DNA of 13,453 nucleotides from contig JBGSKF010000204.1 of assembly GCA_041741375.1 (NCBI GenBank), positions 1 through 13,453 on the forward strand. Reading direction: 5' to 3'. Made by a program: the position numbers and the translations under genes. This DNA is from OFTM291 sp041741375. GTDB taxonomy: Bacteria; Gemmatimonadota; Gemmatimonadetes; Gemmatimonadales; GWC2-71-9. Position 1 is the stretch's first letter, and each line of letters begins with the position of its first letter. Shown here one piece after another: positions 1 through 5,543 of the stretch. The notes under the pieces were generated by a model. That model did no database searches, was not told where the DNA came from, and saw only the letters and a program-made list of their open reading frames with translations.

Positions 1-2
1 CC

Positions 3-59
3 AAGACTGCGAAGCCGAAGCCGAAGCCGAAGCCCAAGCCTCCGGCCCGGAAGCGATAG
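3..59 (+). CDS. C-terminal tail of a truncated gene (Lys/Pro-rich)
   Basis: The window opens inside a plus-strand reading frame ending at TAG 57-59. The visible residues are K-T-A followed by alternating K-P dipeptides and a final P-P-A-R-K-R. Such basic, proline-spaced tails occur on bacterial nucleic-acid-binding proteins (histone H1-like proteins, HU variants, topoisomerase I tails), where they bind DNA or RNA non-specifically. The domain that would identify the protein lies upstream of the window, so the product cannot be named. The gene converges on the chemoreceptor gene, whose stop lies 63 nt away. Confidence 0.5.
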   Translation, partial: KTAKPKPKPKPKPPARKR

Positions 60-73
60 GGCGCCCGGGCGTG

Positions 74-105
74 CCGCCCCTGGGCGAGGGCGCGCGGCGG
101 GGCGG
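74..105. terminator. Possible bidirectional hairpin between convergent genes
   Basis: CCGCCCC at 74-80 is complementary to GGGGCGG at 99-105, with an 18-nt loop. A separate 10-bp palindrome, CGCCCGGGCG, lies at 62-71. The position between two convergent stops suits a shared terminator, but neither strand has a T-tract and GC-rich pairing is easy to find by chance in this DNA. Confidence 0.22.
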
Positions 106-122
106 TTCGAGTGCAGGGTTCC

Positions 123-1811
123 CTAGTGCTGGAAGTCGCGGATCACGGCCTGCAGGCGTTGTGCCGCCTCGAAGAGTTCGGTGGCTCCGGTGGCCATCTC
201 TTCGGTGGACGCGGTCTGTTCGGCCGCGCTCGCCGCGACGGCGTCGTTGGCGATCGCGTGCTGCTGCGCGATCTGCTGCACCTCTCCGAACTTGTCCGCC
301 AGACCGTTGACGAGCAGATGATTGCGATGCACACCGTCGACGACCTTGCTCCCGGCCGTTGAGACCGCTTCCACCGCCGTGACGATTTCCTGGAGAGCGT
401 TGGCGGTCCGTTCCGCGGCTCCCTCGATGACCAGGATTCGGGCGGATCCCGTGTGCAACGAGTCGAGAGTTCTCTCCAGGGATTCGCGCAGCGCGTTGCC
501 CACTCGTTCCGCCGCTTCGGCGGACGTCCGGCCGCCATCGGCGAGGGTTCGGATCTCGGTGGCGACGGCCCCGAACCCGCTGCCGAATTCGGTGGACCGG
601 GCCGCCTCCACCGCGGCGTTCACCGCCAGGACGTCGCTGCGGTTGGCGAGATCCCGGAGCCGGTCGATCATGGTGATGAGCTGTTCCGCCTGGCCTCCGA
701 GGGTGTCCACCTGGCTATAGGCGGTGCGGACGAGTCCGCGGAGCTCCTGGAGCGCCTGGCTTGTGGTGGTGATGCTGTGACGGTGGTGTTCCGCGATGCT
801 CCGGATCCGGTCCGCCAGGTCCGACGTTTCGGAGGCCAGGCGGGCGTTGCGCGTGACCCCCGACCGGATCTCATGAAAGATGGCGTCGGCGTCCTTCACG
901 TTGACCACCTGCAGCTCGGCGGTTCGGCTGACCTCCGCCATTTCGGTGGCGATCTGGGTGCTCGAGGCCGCCAGCTCCTGACTCATGGCCGAGAAATCCC
1001 CCGCACTCGCGTTGATCTCCCGGGCCTCCCGGGCCACGGCCTCCACCACGGTTTGCAGGCGGCCGGCCATCCGGTTGATGGACTGTCCCAGGTGACTCAA
1101 CTCATCGGGCATCCGTCCCAGATCGACCGGCCGGAGATCGCCCTGCCCCATCCGGTCGGACCCGGAGGAGAGGCGAGCAATGGGATCCTCGATGGACTGG
1201 ACCACCCAGGCCGCGGTCACCACGCCGATCACCAGGGCGATGATGAACAGCAACCAGACGAGTGACTGGCGGCGCGTGGCCAGCTGCCGGAGGGTGTCGG
1301 TCCGGGCCTCGATGCGTTGCTGCATCGACCCGGCGAGCGCCTGAACATCCGCGGTGAGCTGATCCACGGGTTCCTGGGCACGCCGCGCATCGGCCCGGGC
1401 GCTGTCCGGTTGCCCGAGGTCGGCATGGGCATGGGCCCGGGCATAGGCGATTTCGATCGCGGCCTGATTGTCGCTGATCCGGTTGAGGGCGGTCAGGTCA
1501 TCGGAGGTTGTTTCCGGGAGCAGGCGCAGTTGCCGGTGCACGGTGTGCGCCGAGTCGCCCAGGGAGACAAACTCGCGGGCGATGCTGTCGGAAGGGATGA
1601 CGAGATAGGCTTCTCCGGCCCTCATCTGCGCCGTGGTGAGGGCGAGGAGGCCTCCCGCCAGCGTGTTGGCACGGAGAACCTGCCCCAGGTCGGTGGTCAG
1701 GGCCTCGTCCATCGACCGGATGGCGCTCACGCCGACCAGGGCGCTCGCGAGGACCAGGAGCACGAGCATGGCTGTCCCCGCCATCAGGCGATGCCGCAGG
1801 CTCCCCAGCAC
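123..1811 (-). CDS. Methyl-accepting chemotaxis-like transmembrane receptor with atypical signalling tip
   Basis: A 562-aa receptor in standard MCP order: TM1 at about residues 13-31, a helical periplasmic sensor (32-182), TM2 (184-204), HAMP (about 205-257) and a long cytoplasmic coiled coil. The tip (about 384-425) is recognisable through VNAAVEAAR and GFGAVATEIRTLA. It departs from the usual QTN-L-LALNAAIEAARAGE-GRGF consensus: QTN is RSD, AGE is STE and GRGF is GSGF. A methylation-type site (ASAAEQTAST) lies at about 527-536 with E531/Q532. The start is GTG 1809-1811, 1 nt after the stop of the binding-protein gene, with a weak GAGGGT upstream; an ATG at residue 10 is possible. No CheA, CheW, CheR or CheB is in the window. 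It probably reports ligand occupancy of the neighbouring lipoprotein; how well it couples to CheA/CheW is uncertain. Confidence 0.9.
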   Translation of the reverse strand: MLGSLRHRLMAGTAMLVLLVLASALVGVSAIRSMDEALTTDLGQVLRANTLAGGLLALTTAQMRAGEAYLVIPSDSIAREFVSLGDSAHTVHRQLRLLPETTSDDLTALNRISDNQAAIEIAYARAHAHADLGQPDSARADARRAQEPVDQLTADVQALAGSMQQRIEARTDTLRQLATRRQSLVWLLFIIALVIGVVTAAWVVQSIEDPIARLSSGSDRMGQGDLRPVDLGRMPDELSHLGQSINRMAGRLQTVVEAVAREAREINASAGDFSAMSQELAASSTQIATEMAEVSRTAELQVVNVKDADAIFHEIRSGVTRNARLASETSDLADRIRSIAEHHRHSITTTSQALQELRGLVRTAYSQVDTLGGQAEQLITMIDRLRDLANRSDVLAVNAAVEAARSTEFGSGFGAVATEIRTLADGGRTSAEAAERVGNALRESLERTLDSLHTGSARILVIEGAAERTANALQEIVTAVEAVSTAGSKVVDGVHRNHLLVNGLADKFGEVQQIAQQHAIANDAVAASAAEQTASTEEMATGATELFEAAQRLQAVIRDFQH

Positions 1812-1812
1812 G

Positions 1813-2934
1813 CTACTGACCCTCGGCGAGAAGGAGGGAGTTCCCCCGGATCACACCCATCCAGATCTGTTCCTCCCGGAGATCCCCCAGACTGTCGAAC
1901 GCGATCGAACCGGTCGCTCCCCGGAACGGCGCCGTCTCGCCCAGGCGGGCCAGCGCATCGCGCACGGCGGATCGTCCCGTGCCCACGGTTTCGAGGATCG
2001 AGCGGAGGAGGAACACGGCGTCCCACGTGGCGGCCGCCACCTGGTTGGGCTCCCGCACGTCGGGGTACCGGGTTTTCCAGGCGGCGATGAACTCCCGGTT
2101 GGCCGGTGTGTCAATGGACGGGAGCCAGGCGGCGCTGACCTGGATTCCCTCGGCGAGGCCGTCCGAGCGGTCGATGCTTTCGAGGGCATCCCCGCCGAGC
2201 ACGGGAATGGTGAGGCCGCGCGCGCGCAGGGCACGCACGATGCCACCCGCGGCATCGCCTCGTCCCGCGATCACGAGGAACTGGCTGGTGGTATCCCGGG
2301 CGATGCGGTCGAGGAATGGGGTGAGGTCGGGAGCGGTCCCGAGATAGGGAACCATGGCATCGATGGTCCCCCCCAGCGCCTCGAACTGCTGCACGAAGGT
2401 TCGGCGGACGCCCCGGCCATAGTCGTTGTTGAGGTAGAGCACCGTCCCCCGGGTGAGGCCGAGCCGGTCGTGCGCCCAGTGCGCCAGAGCGATGCCATGG
2501 GAAAGGTCGGTGGGGGAGAGGCGAAACACCCAGGGGCCCAGCTCGGAGATTTCCGGGGCGGAGGAGGAGGGGGTGATGAGCGCGACCGGGTTGCCGCTGG
2601 CCGCATACCGGGGGCCCGCCGCCATGGTCGTGTTGGAAAGCATGTGCCCGATCACGGCGACGGCGTCGGTGGCGATGAGGTCCCCGGCCACCGCCACGGC
2701 GGAATCGAGGTCAGCATGGTCATCCCGCTCCTCCAGCCGCAGGGGACGCCCGCGAATGCCGCCCTCCGCGTTGATCCGGTCGACCGCGAGCCGGGCTGCG
2801 AGGCGCATCGGCTCCCCGAAGGGCGCGGAGAGGGGGCCCGCCAGCCCGAGGGTGATCGGGGTGGTGGCATTGCGGCATCCGGTGATCATCAGGAACAGGG
2901 CGACCAGGAGCCGGGCGAGTGGGAGGTGAAGCAT
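1813..2934 (-). CDS. LivJ-type periplasmic substrate-binding lipoprotein (Peripla_BP_6 family)
   Basis: A 373-aa protein with a lipoprotein signal: a hydrophobic stretch ends in the lipobox I17-T18-G19-C20. The mature part has the two-lobe type I binding-fold pattern of branched-chain amino acid and amide receptors: ITLGLAGPLSAPFGEPM at the start, then A-V-D-R-I-N-A-E-G-G-I-R-G-R, AVAVIGHMLSNTT, VALITPSSSAPEIS, FRLSPTDLSHG and LYLNNDYGRG. Length and order match LivJ/AmiC-like proteins. No LivH, LivM, LivG or LivF genes are nearby; the next gene, 1 nt downstream, is a chemoreceptor. A sensory rather than transport role is therefore inferred. The ligand cannot be read from the sequence. The ATG at 2932-2934 has no clear Shine-Dalgarno sequence. 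The gene lies 36 nt after the secreted-protein gene and could be co-transcribed with it. Confidence 0.9.
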   Translation of the reverse strand: MLHLPLARLLVALFLMITGCRNATTPITLGLAGPLSAPFGEPMRLAARLAVDRINAEGGIRGRPLRLEERDDHADLDSAVAVAGDLIATDAVAVIGHMLSNTTMAAGPRYAASGNPVALITPSSSAPEISELGPWVFRLSPTDLSHGIALAHWAHDRLGLTRGTVLYLNNDYGRGVRRTFVQQFEALGGTIDAMVPYLGTAPDLTPFLDRIARDTTSQFLVIAGRGDAAGGIVRALRARGLTIPVLGGDALESIDRSDGLAEGIQVSAAWLPSIDTPANREFIAAWKTRYPDVREPNQVAAATWDAVFLLRSILETVGTGRSAVRDALARLGETAPFRGATGSIAFDSLGDLREEQIWMGVIRGNSLLLAEGQ

Positions 2935-2970
2935 GATGTCGAAGATGGCGAGGTGGCGTGCCGGGCGCCA

Positions 2971-3540
2971 CTACTGCGGGGGCCCGTCGAGGCCGTCGAG
3001 GAGAGGGCCATCGATGAGGCTCAGGGCGACCTCGGGGTGTCCCGGCCCGGAGCGGGCGGTGAGCCGCAGCATCTGACGGTGGCGAATCCACTGCCAGGTC
3101 TGCTGTCCCTGAGTCGAGCGGACCGTGGGTTGCCCGTGCCGGGCGCTGATCTCGGCGATCCAGCTCGAGATGACCTCGTGGGAGGTTCGGCCGGAAATGA
3201 GAATGATCGCCGTCCTCATCGACACCAGGGAGATCACCAGATCGAAGGGGGTCGGGGAGGCGGGGACTGAGAGGGTTCCGCGACACTCCGTGATCCGCGG
3301 ATCGATCGAAGTGCGGCACCCGACCCGGCTCTCGATAGAATCCAGGCGATCCCGGCTCTGGTCCCAGGGTTCCCCGGCCCGCAAGGTGAAAAGATCGAGG
3401 GGGAGACGCGTGGGCGGTGACGACTGGGCTGTGAGCGGGACCAGAGGGGCCGCCGCGCCGAGATGGAGGAACAGCAGGGCCCGATACACCGACGCCGCCG
3501 GGCGGGCCGACGGCGTCGGGGGGCGGTGAGTGCGGAGCAC
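2971..3540 (-). CDS. Small secreted protein of unknown function
   Basis: A 189-aa reading frame with no recognised family. The N-terminus has basic residues, a hydrophobic stretch (about 20-36) and a plausible signal peptidase I site at L-T-A|Q-S-S, so the product is probably exported. The mature part contains two cysteines (C-R-T and E-C-R-G) that could form a disulfide, a Val/Ile/Ser-rich central strand region, and W-I and W-Q-W-I segments. The GTG at 3538-3540 is used here because it follows the cold-shock stop by 8 nt. A GTG at residue 18 (3487-3489) would give a more classical signal peptide and is equally possible; neither has a good ribosome-binding site. An 8-bp hairpin (3490-3497 with 3511-3518) lies immediately before that second start. 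It sits between the cold-shock gene and the binding-protein gene on the same strand. Confidence 0.6.
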   Translation of the reverse strand: MLRTHRPPTPSARPAASVYRALLFLHLGAAAPLVPLTAQSSPPTRLPLDLFTLRAGEPWDQSRDRLDSIESRVGCRTSIDPRITECRGTLSVPASPTPFDLVISLVSMRTAIILISGRTSHEVISSWIAEISARHGQPTVRSTQGQQTWQWIRHRQMLRLTARSGPGHPEVALSLIDGPLLDGLDGPPQ

Positions 3541-3548
3541 GCGGGAGG

Positions 3549-3755
3549 TCAGCCCGCGGACTTGCGGACGTTGGAGGCCTGGAGCCCCTTGGGTCCGTCC
3601 ACGATGTCGAACTCGACCTGGTCTCCCTCTCCCAGGGAGCGGAATCCATCCGCGACAATCGCGGTGTGATGAACGAACACGTCCTTGCCGCCTTCCTGCG
3701 CGATGAACCCGAATCCCTTCGCGTCATTGAACCACTTTACGGTACCCCTGGCCAT
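3549..3755 (-). CDS. Cold-shock domain protein (CspA family)
   Basis: A 68-aa single cold-shock domain, the normal size for bacterial Csp proteins. RNP1 (KGFGFI, residues 13-18) and RNP2 (VFVHH, residues 26-30) are intact, and the opening G-T-V-K-W-F-N is typical. The protein binds single-stranded RNA or DNA and acts as an RNA chaperone in the cytoplasm. The reading frame is open upstream, but the ATG at 3753-3755 fits the family N-terminus and has GAGGTT about 7 nt upstream. The leader appears to be about 130 nt with a terminator-like hairpin and U-tract, which suggests post-initiation control as in other csp genes. It is the first gene of the minus-strand block; the downstream secreted-protein gene begins 8-59 nt after its stop depending on start choice. 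Confidence 0.95.
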   Translation of the reverse strand: MARGTVKWFNDAKGFGFIAQEGGKDVFVHHTAIVADGFRSLGEGDQVEFDIVDGPKGLQASNVRKSAG

Positions 3756-3794
3756 TGCTGCAACCTCGTGGCTGATGAGCCTGCGGCTCGTGGT

Positions 3795-3810
3795 GCCCGG
3801 AGCACCGGGC
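3795..3810 (-). promoter_or_regulatory. Second leader hairpin of the cold-shock gene
   Basis: GCCCGG at 3795-3800 and CCGGGC at 3805-3810 form a 6-bp stem with a 4-nt loop directly after the U-tract of the upstream terminator-like hairpin. In the minus-strand RNA its 3' arm (3795-3800) is also fully complementary to the first six bases of 3841-3836, part of the terminator's 5' arm, so the two structures could compete. Confidence 0.4.
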
Positions 3811-3843
3811 AAAAAAAGACCGTCCGGCGTTGGTGCCGGGCGG
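3811..3843 (-). terminator. Intrinsic terminator-like hairpin inside the csp leader (possible attenuator)
   Basis: Read on the minus strand, CCG and CCGGC (3843-3835) pair with GCCGG and CGG (3828-3820) around one A-C mismatch and a 6-nt loop. The stem is followed by UCUUUUUUU (3819-3811). It lies upstream of the csp ATG (U-tract ends 55 nt before it) and downstream of the likely promoter. No minus-strand gene ends just upstream, so it is not explained as an ordinary gene-end terminator. Confidence 0.5.
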
Positions 3844-3897
3844 CGTCCTCAGGAACGTCCAGAGCGAATCGTGACCGCGACGTACATGGTGTCACTT

Positions 3898-3926
3898 AAG
3901 GTCGGGCCCGGTCACGGTTTTGTCAA
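3898..3926 (-). promoter_or_regulatory. Candidate csp promoter
   Basis: A perfect TTGACA -35 hexamer lies at 3921-3926 on the minus strand. At 17-19 nt spacing the -10 is weak (GACCTT, or the overlapping ACCTTA/CCTTAA at 3896-3903). Initiation near 3890 would give a leader of about 135 nt, similar in size to known long csp leaders. Confidence 0.4.
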
Positions 3927-3948
3927 TATCCCGGCTCGAAATCAACCT

Positions 3949-4082
3949 CCCCCCCCCCACCGGGTACTGGGTACTGGGTACTGGGTTCTGGGTATTGGGT
4001 ATCGGGTATTCGGAAGGGGCCCCAGTCCCCAATTCCCAATCCCCAACACCCATTACCCGCTCCCCGCTCCCAACACCCCTCC
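3949..4082. repeat. Facing heptad repeat arrays with a C10 tract
   Basis: A run of ten C (3949-3958) precedes seven perfect 7-bp units of GGGTACT/GGGTATT type (3962-4010). After a 10-bp spacer come seven to eight units of the opposite orientation (CCCAATC, CCCAACA, CCCGCTC; 4021-4082). The arms could fold into a long imperfect hairpin. The array fills the spacer between the divergent cold-shock gene and the gene at 4120. Its chance open frames are not coding. Confidence 0.85.
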
Positions 4083-4105
4083 CCTAGGCGCCTGACCCGC
4101 AATCT

Positions 4106-4114
4106 GTGTACACT
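4106..4114 (+). promoter_or_regulatory. Possible -10 element for a leaderless mRNA
   Basis: TACACT (4109-4114), preceded by TG in an extended -10 arrangement, lies 6 nt before the ATG at 4120, so transcription would begin at or next to the start codon. It overlaps an 8-bp palindrome GTGTACAC (4106-4113). No -35 hexamer or Shine-Dalgarno sequence is evident. Confidence 0.3.
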
Positions 4115-4119
4115 TCACC

Positions 4120-4746
4120 ATGACCGTTCCAGGGACACTTGTCATTCGGACCATTGGCGAGCGGGCCGACGCCCTCGCGCACTTCATCCAGAGGGCGGGC
4201 GAGTCCCCGCGGCTGATCGCATTCGACGACGTGCTGGGTTGCCCGGTGGACACGGCACTCGCCGCCCTGGAATGGACCGGCGCCGTGGGAATCCTCCTCG
4301 ACGACGACCTGCTGCACGCCGCCCGGCTCACCAGTGAGACCGGGGCGGTCATGATCGAGCGACGGGGACCCGGCCCGGCCCCCGAGCAGCAGTACGTCTA
4401 CCTCGGACCCCGTCTCGATGCGCCCCCCATGGACGTGTTCGAGGGCGCGGTACTCTTCGATCAGCCCGGGGTGAAGGCGGTCGAATTTGCCCAGCGGGCC
4501 CACGCCCTGGCCCACTTTCTCCGGGCCACCGGGGGCAGTGGATCGCTCCTGGCCCTTCTGGGTCGTCGGGCGCCGGAAGTACGGCACATCCGGCGGTGGT
4601 TTGCGCCGATTGTGAAGGAGCTCGACGCTCCCCGCAACATGGTCGGTGGCTGGTTTGCGGTGGGGTCCGCTGGAGTGCTCTTTGCCCCGGTGGCACACGA
4701 AGAGGACCCGGCCTACCGATACATCGAGGTCGGGATCGAGTCCTGA
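4120..4746 (+). CDS. Hypothetical cytoplasmic protein with an internal repeat
   Basis: A 208-aa protein of no recognised family, without a signal peptide or membrane segment. It contains an internal duplication: RADALAHFIQRAG (about 15-27) resembles RAHALAHFLRATG (about 126-138), and both are followed by a Leu-rich strand-like segment. This suggests two related alpha/beta halves. The C-terminal part has a W-F-A and a G-G-W-F-A-V-G pattern and ends in an acidic Y-R-Y-I-E-V-G-I-E-S. The ATG at 4120 lacks a Shine-Dalgarno sequence and has a -10-like TACACT 6 nt upstream, consistent with leaderless translation. It stands alone between two heptad repeat arrays. The antisense frames over it are composition artefacts. 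Function unknown. Confidence 0.75.
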   Translation: MTVPGTLVIRTIGERADALAHFIQRAGESPRLIAFDDVLGCPVDTALAALEWTGAVGILLDDDLLHAARLTSETGAVMIERRGPGPAPEQQYVYLGPRLDAPPMDVFEGAVLFDQPGVKAVEFAQRAHALAHFLRATGGSGSLLALLGRRAPEVRHIRRWFAPIVKELDAPRNMVGGWFAVGSAGVLFAPVAHEEDPAYRYIEVGIES

Positions 4747-4763
4747 GGACCTGGCGGTTCGAA

Positions 4764-4791
4764 GACGGACGACAGAGGACACAGGACTTGG
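4764..4791. repeat. Four heptads beginning GAC
   Basis: GACGGAC, GACAGAG, GACACAG and GACTTGG follow each other without a gap, 17 nt after the stop of the upstream gene. They share the 7-bp period of the other arrays in this window but have a different consensus. Confidence 0.5.
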
Positions 4792-4811
4792 ACAAAGGGC
4801 ATCATGCGAAG

Positions 4812-4876
4812 CCCCCAACACCCAATACCCACCCCCCAACACCACCCCCCAACCCCCCCCAACCCCCCCCCGCCCC
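4812..4876. repeat. C-rich degenerate heptad array
   Basis: Units such as CCCCAACA and CCCAATA grade into runs of eight or more C. The composition matches the minus-orientation arm of the array at 4021-4082. It directly precedes the operator-like inverted repeats upstream of the ncRNA candidate. Confidence 0.7.
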
Positions 4877-4880
4877 GTGG

Positions 4881-4907
4881 GGAAATGTGGATCAACATTT
4901 CCACATT
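4881..4907. promoter_or_regulatory. Two overlapping perfect 8-bp inverted repeats
   Basis: GGAAATGT (4881-4888) pairs with ACATTTCC (4895-4902). The overlapping AATGTGGA (4884-4891) pairs with TCCACATT (4900-4907), so the two are mutually exclusive. A further TCCACAT half-site lies at 4963-4969. The TCCACA cores resemble degenerate DnaA boxes. The position, 95-120 bp upstream of the promoter at 5002, fits a protein-binding site. There is no T-tract, so a terminator is unlikely. Confidence 0.4.
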
Positions 4908-5001
4908 CTGTGTTCAGGCGATTCAATCTGCTGTCCCCCATCATGTTTTCACCCACAAACAATCCACATCAAAACGCCGTAACCCGAATAAAATCAGGCA
5001 C

Positions 5002-5029
5002 TTGCGCGATTCTCCAGGAGTGGTATCTT
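5002..5029 (+). promoter_or_regulatory. Sigma70-like promoter for the ncRNA candidate
   Basis: TTGCGC (5002-5007) and TATCTT (5024-5029) are separated by 16 nt in a locally AT-richer stretch. The predicted start near 5034-5037 coincides with the first base of a strong hairpin. Confidence 0.45.
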
Positions 5030-5033
5030 GTTG

Positions 5034-5452
5034 CTGTCGGCACGGTGCCAAAGGCCTTCTCAGGGGACGAGGCATCGCGGCTGACAGGTTCGGGCTGGAG
5101 CGCAGGGGAAGGATCGGGAGTGCAAACACCCATCCTGTTGATCCTGATGATCATGCCAGCCCGGGCAGGTGGAGCCAGTCGCGCGCTCCATCCACCCCGA
5201 CGCGGCGCCTCGGGGTGCAGTGCGAAAGGTCGGTCCGCGACCCGATCCGAATCGCAGCGCCCGCACGAATGAACCAGGCGGGATGGCCATCCGGCCTGGG
5301 GATGGAAGCTGAGGCCTCGCCTTGCCCTCCCGATCGGCGAAACAGCCAACCGGTGGCAGGCGGGAGAAGAACGGTGGCGAAAGCGCTGACCTCAGGTAAT
5401 TCGTGTGCGGGACGGCCGTCGCAGCCCAGTGCTGGACGGCCGTTCCTGTTTT
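5034..5452 (+). ncRNA. Candidate structured non-coding RNA, about 420 nt
   Basis: No convincing protein frame covers this stretch, yet it is full of helices between a promoter and a terminator. The 5' element pairs 5034-5041 with 5080-5087 (8 bp, one G-U) and, across a small internal loop, 5043-5049 with 5071-5077 (7 bp, one G-U). Further hairpins are 5111-5135 (7 bp with one bulge), 5193-5217 (8 bp perfect), 5228-5242 (5 bp) and 5274-5299 (13-bp arms with one mismatch). CTGAGG (5309-5314) can pair with CCTCAG (5390-5395), enclosing GNRA-type GCGAAAGC. The RNA would end in the 5409-5452 terminator. I do not see the conserved cores of RNase P RNA, tmRNA, SRP RNA or common riboswitches. An alternative is a long regulatory leader of the Fis-type gene at 5544, though that gene seems to have its own -10. 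Confidence 0.45.
5409..5452 (+). terminator. Strong intrinsic terminator
   Basis: GG plus GACGGCCGTC (5409-5420) pairs with GGACGGCCGTTCC (5435-5446) over 12 bp with a single G-U. A further 4-bp inner stem (5422-5425 with 5431-5434) follows a bulged G. TGTTTT (5447-5452) follows the stem. The other strand has no T-tract, so it acts on plus-strand transcripts. No protein-coding gene ends upstream of it within 660 nt. Confidence 0.75.
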
Positions 5453-5531
5453 CCGGACCTCCATTCCCGTCTCCTCCATTCACCGCAGGCCCTCCCCTGT
5501 CGCATGGCTGTCGCCCAGCCCGGTCCCTGTC

Positions 5532-5537
5532 TAGCTT
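5532..5537 (+). promoter_or_regulatory. Possible -10 element of the Fis-type gene
   Basis: TAGCTT is followed by 6 nt and then the ATG at 5544, the same geometry as at 4109-4120. There is no Shine-Dalgarno sequence. A leaderless transcript is suggested but the hexamer is weak. Confidence 0.28.
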
Positions 5538-5543
5538 CCCCTC

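Noticed and set aside
453..1265. 270-codon plus-strand frame antisense to the MCP
   Set aside because: No recognisable domain; fully explained as the complement of the MCP helical repeats.
1813..2934. Branched-chain amino acid ABC transporter operon
   Set aside because: Only the binding protein is present; the neighbouring gene is a chemoreceptor, not a permease or ATPase.
1633..3270. 545-codon plus-strand open frame across the receptor and binding-protein genes
   Set aside because: It is antisense to two firmly identified genes (lipobox and binding fold, MCP domains), shows no family resemblance and is Gly/Arg/Glu-rich, as expected for a shadow frame in GC-rich DNA.
2720..3727. 335-codon minus-strand frame spanning the cold-shock, secreted-protein and binding-protein genes
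   Set aside because: Pro/Arg/Ser-rich out-of-frame shadow of three better-supported genes.
3962..4082. CRISPR array
   Set aside because: The units are 7 bp and contiguous, with no unique spacers and no cas genes.
4084..4962. 292-codon minus-strand frame over the 208-aa gene and repeats
   Set aside because: Its N-terminal part is translated C-rich repeat and the rest is antisense shadow without any domain.
4881..4990. Replication origin with DnaA boxes
   Set aside because: The boxes are degenerate, there is no strongly AT-rich unwinding region, and no dnaA, dnaN, gyrB or parAB gene is nearby. Kept only as a possible operator.
5034..5452. RNase P RNA, tmRNA or SRP RNA
   Set aside because: I could not find the conserved RNase P GAGGAAAGUC-type core, a tmRNA tRNA-like end with CCA and tag frame, or the SRP GGAAGCAGC-type element on either strand. 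A covariance-model search would be decisive.
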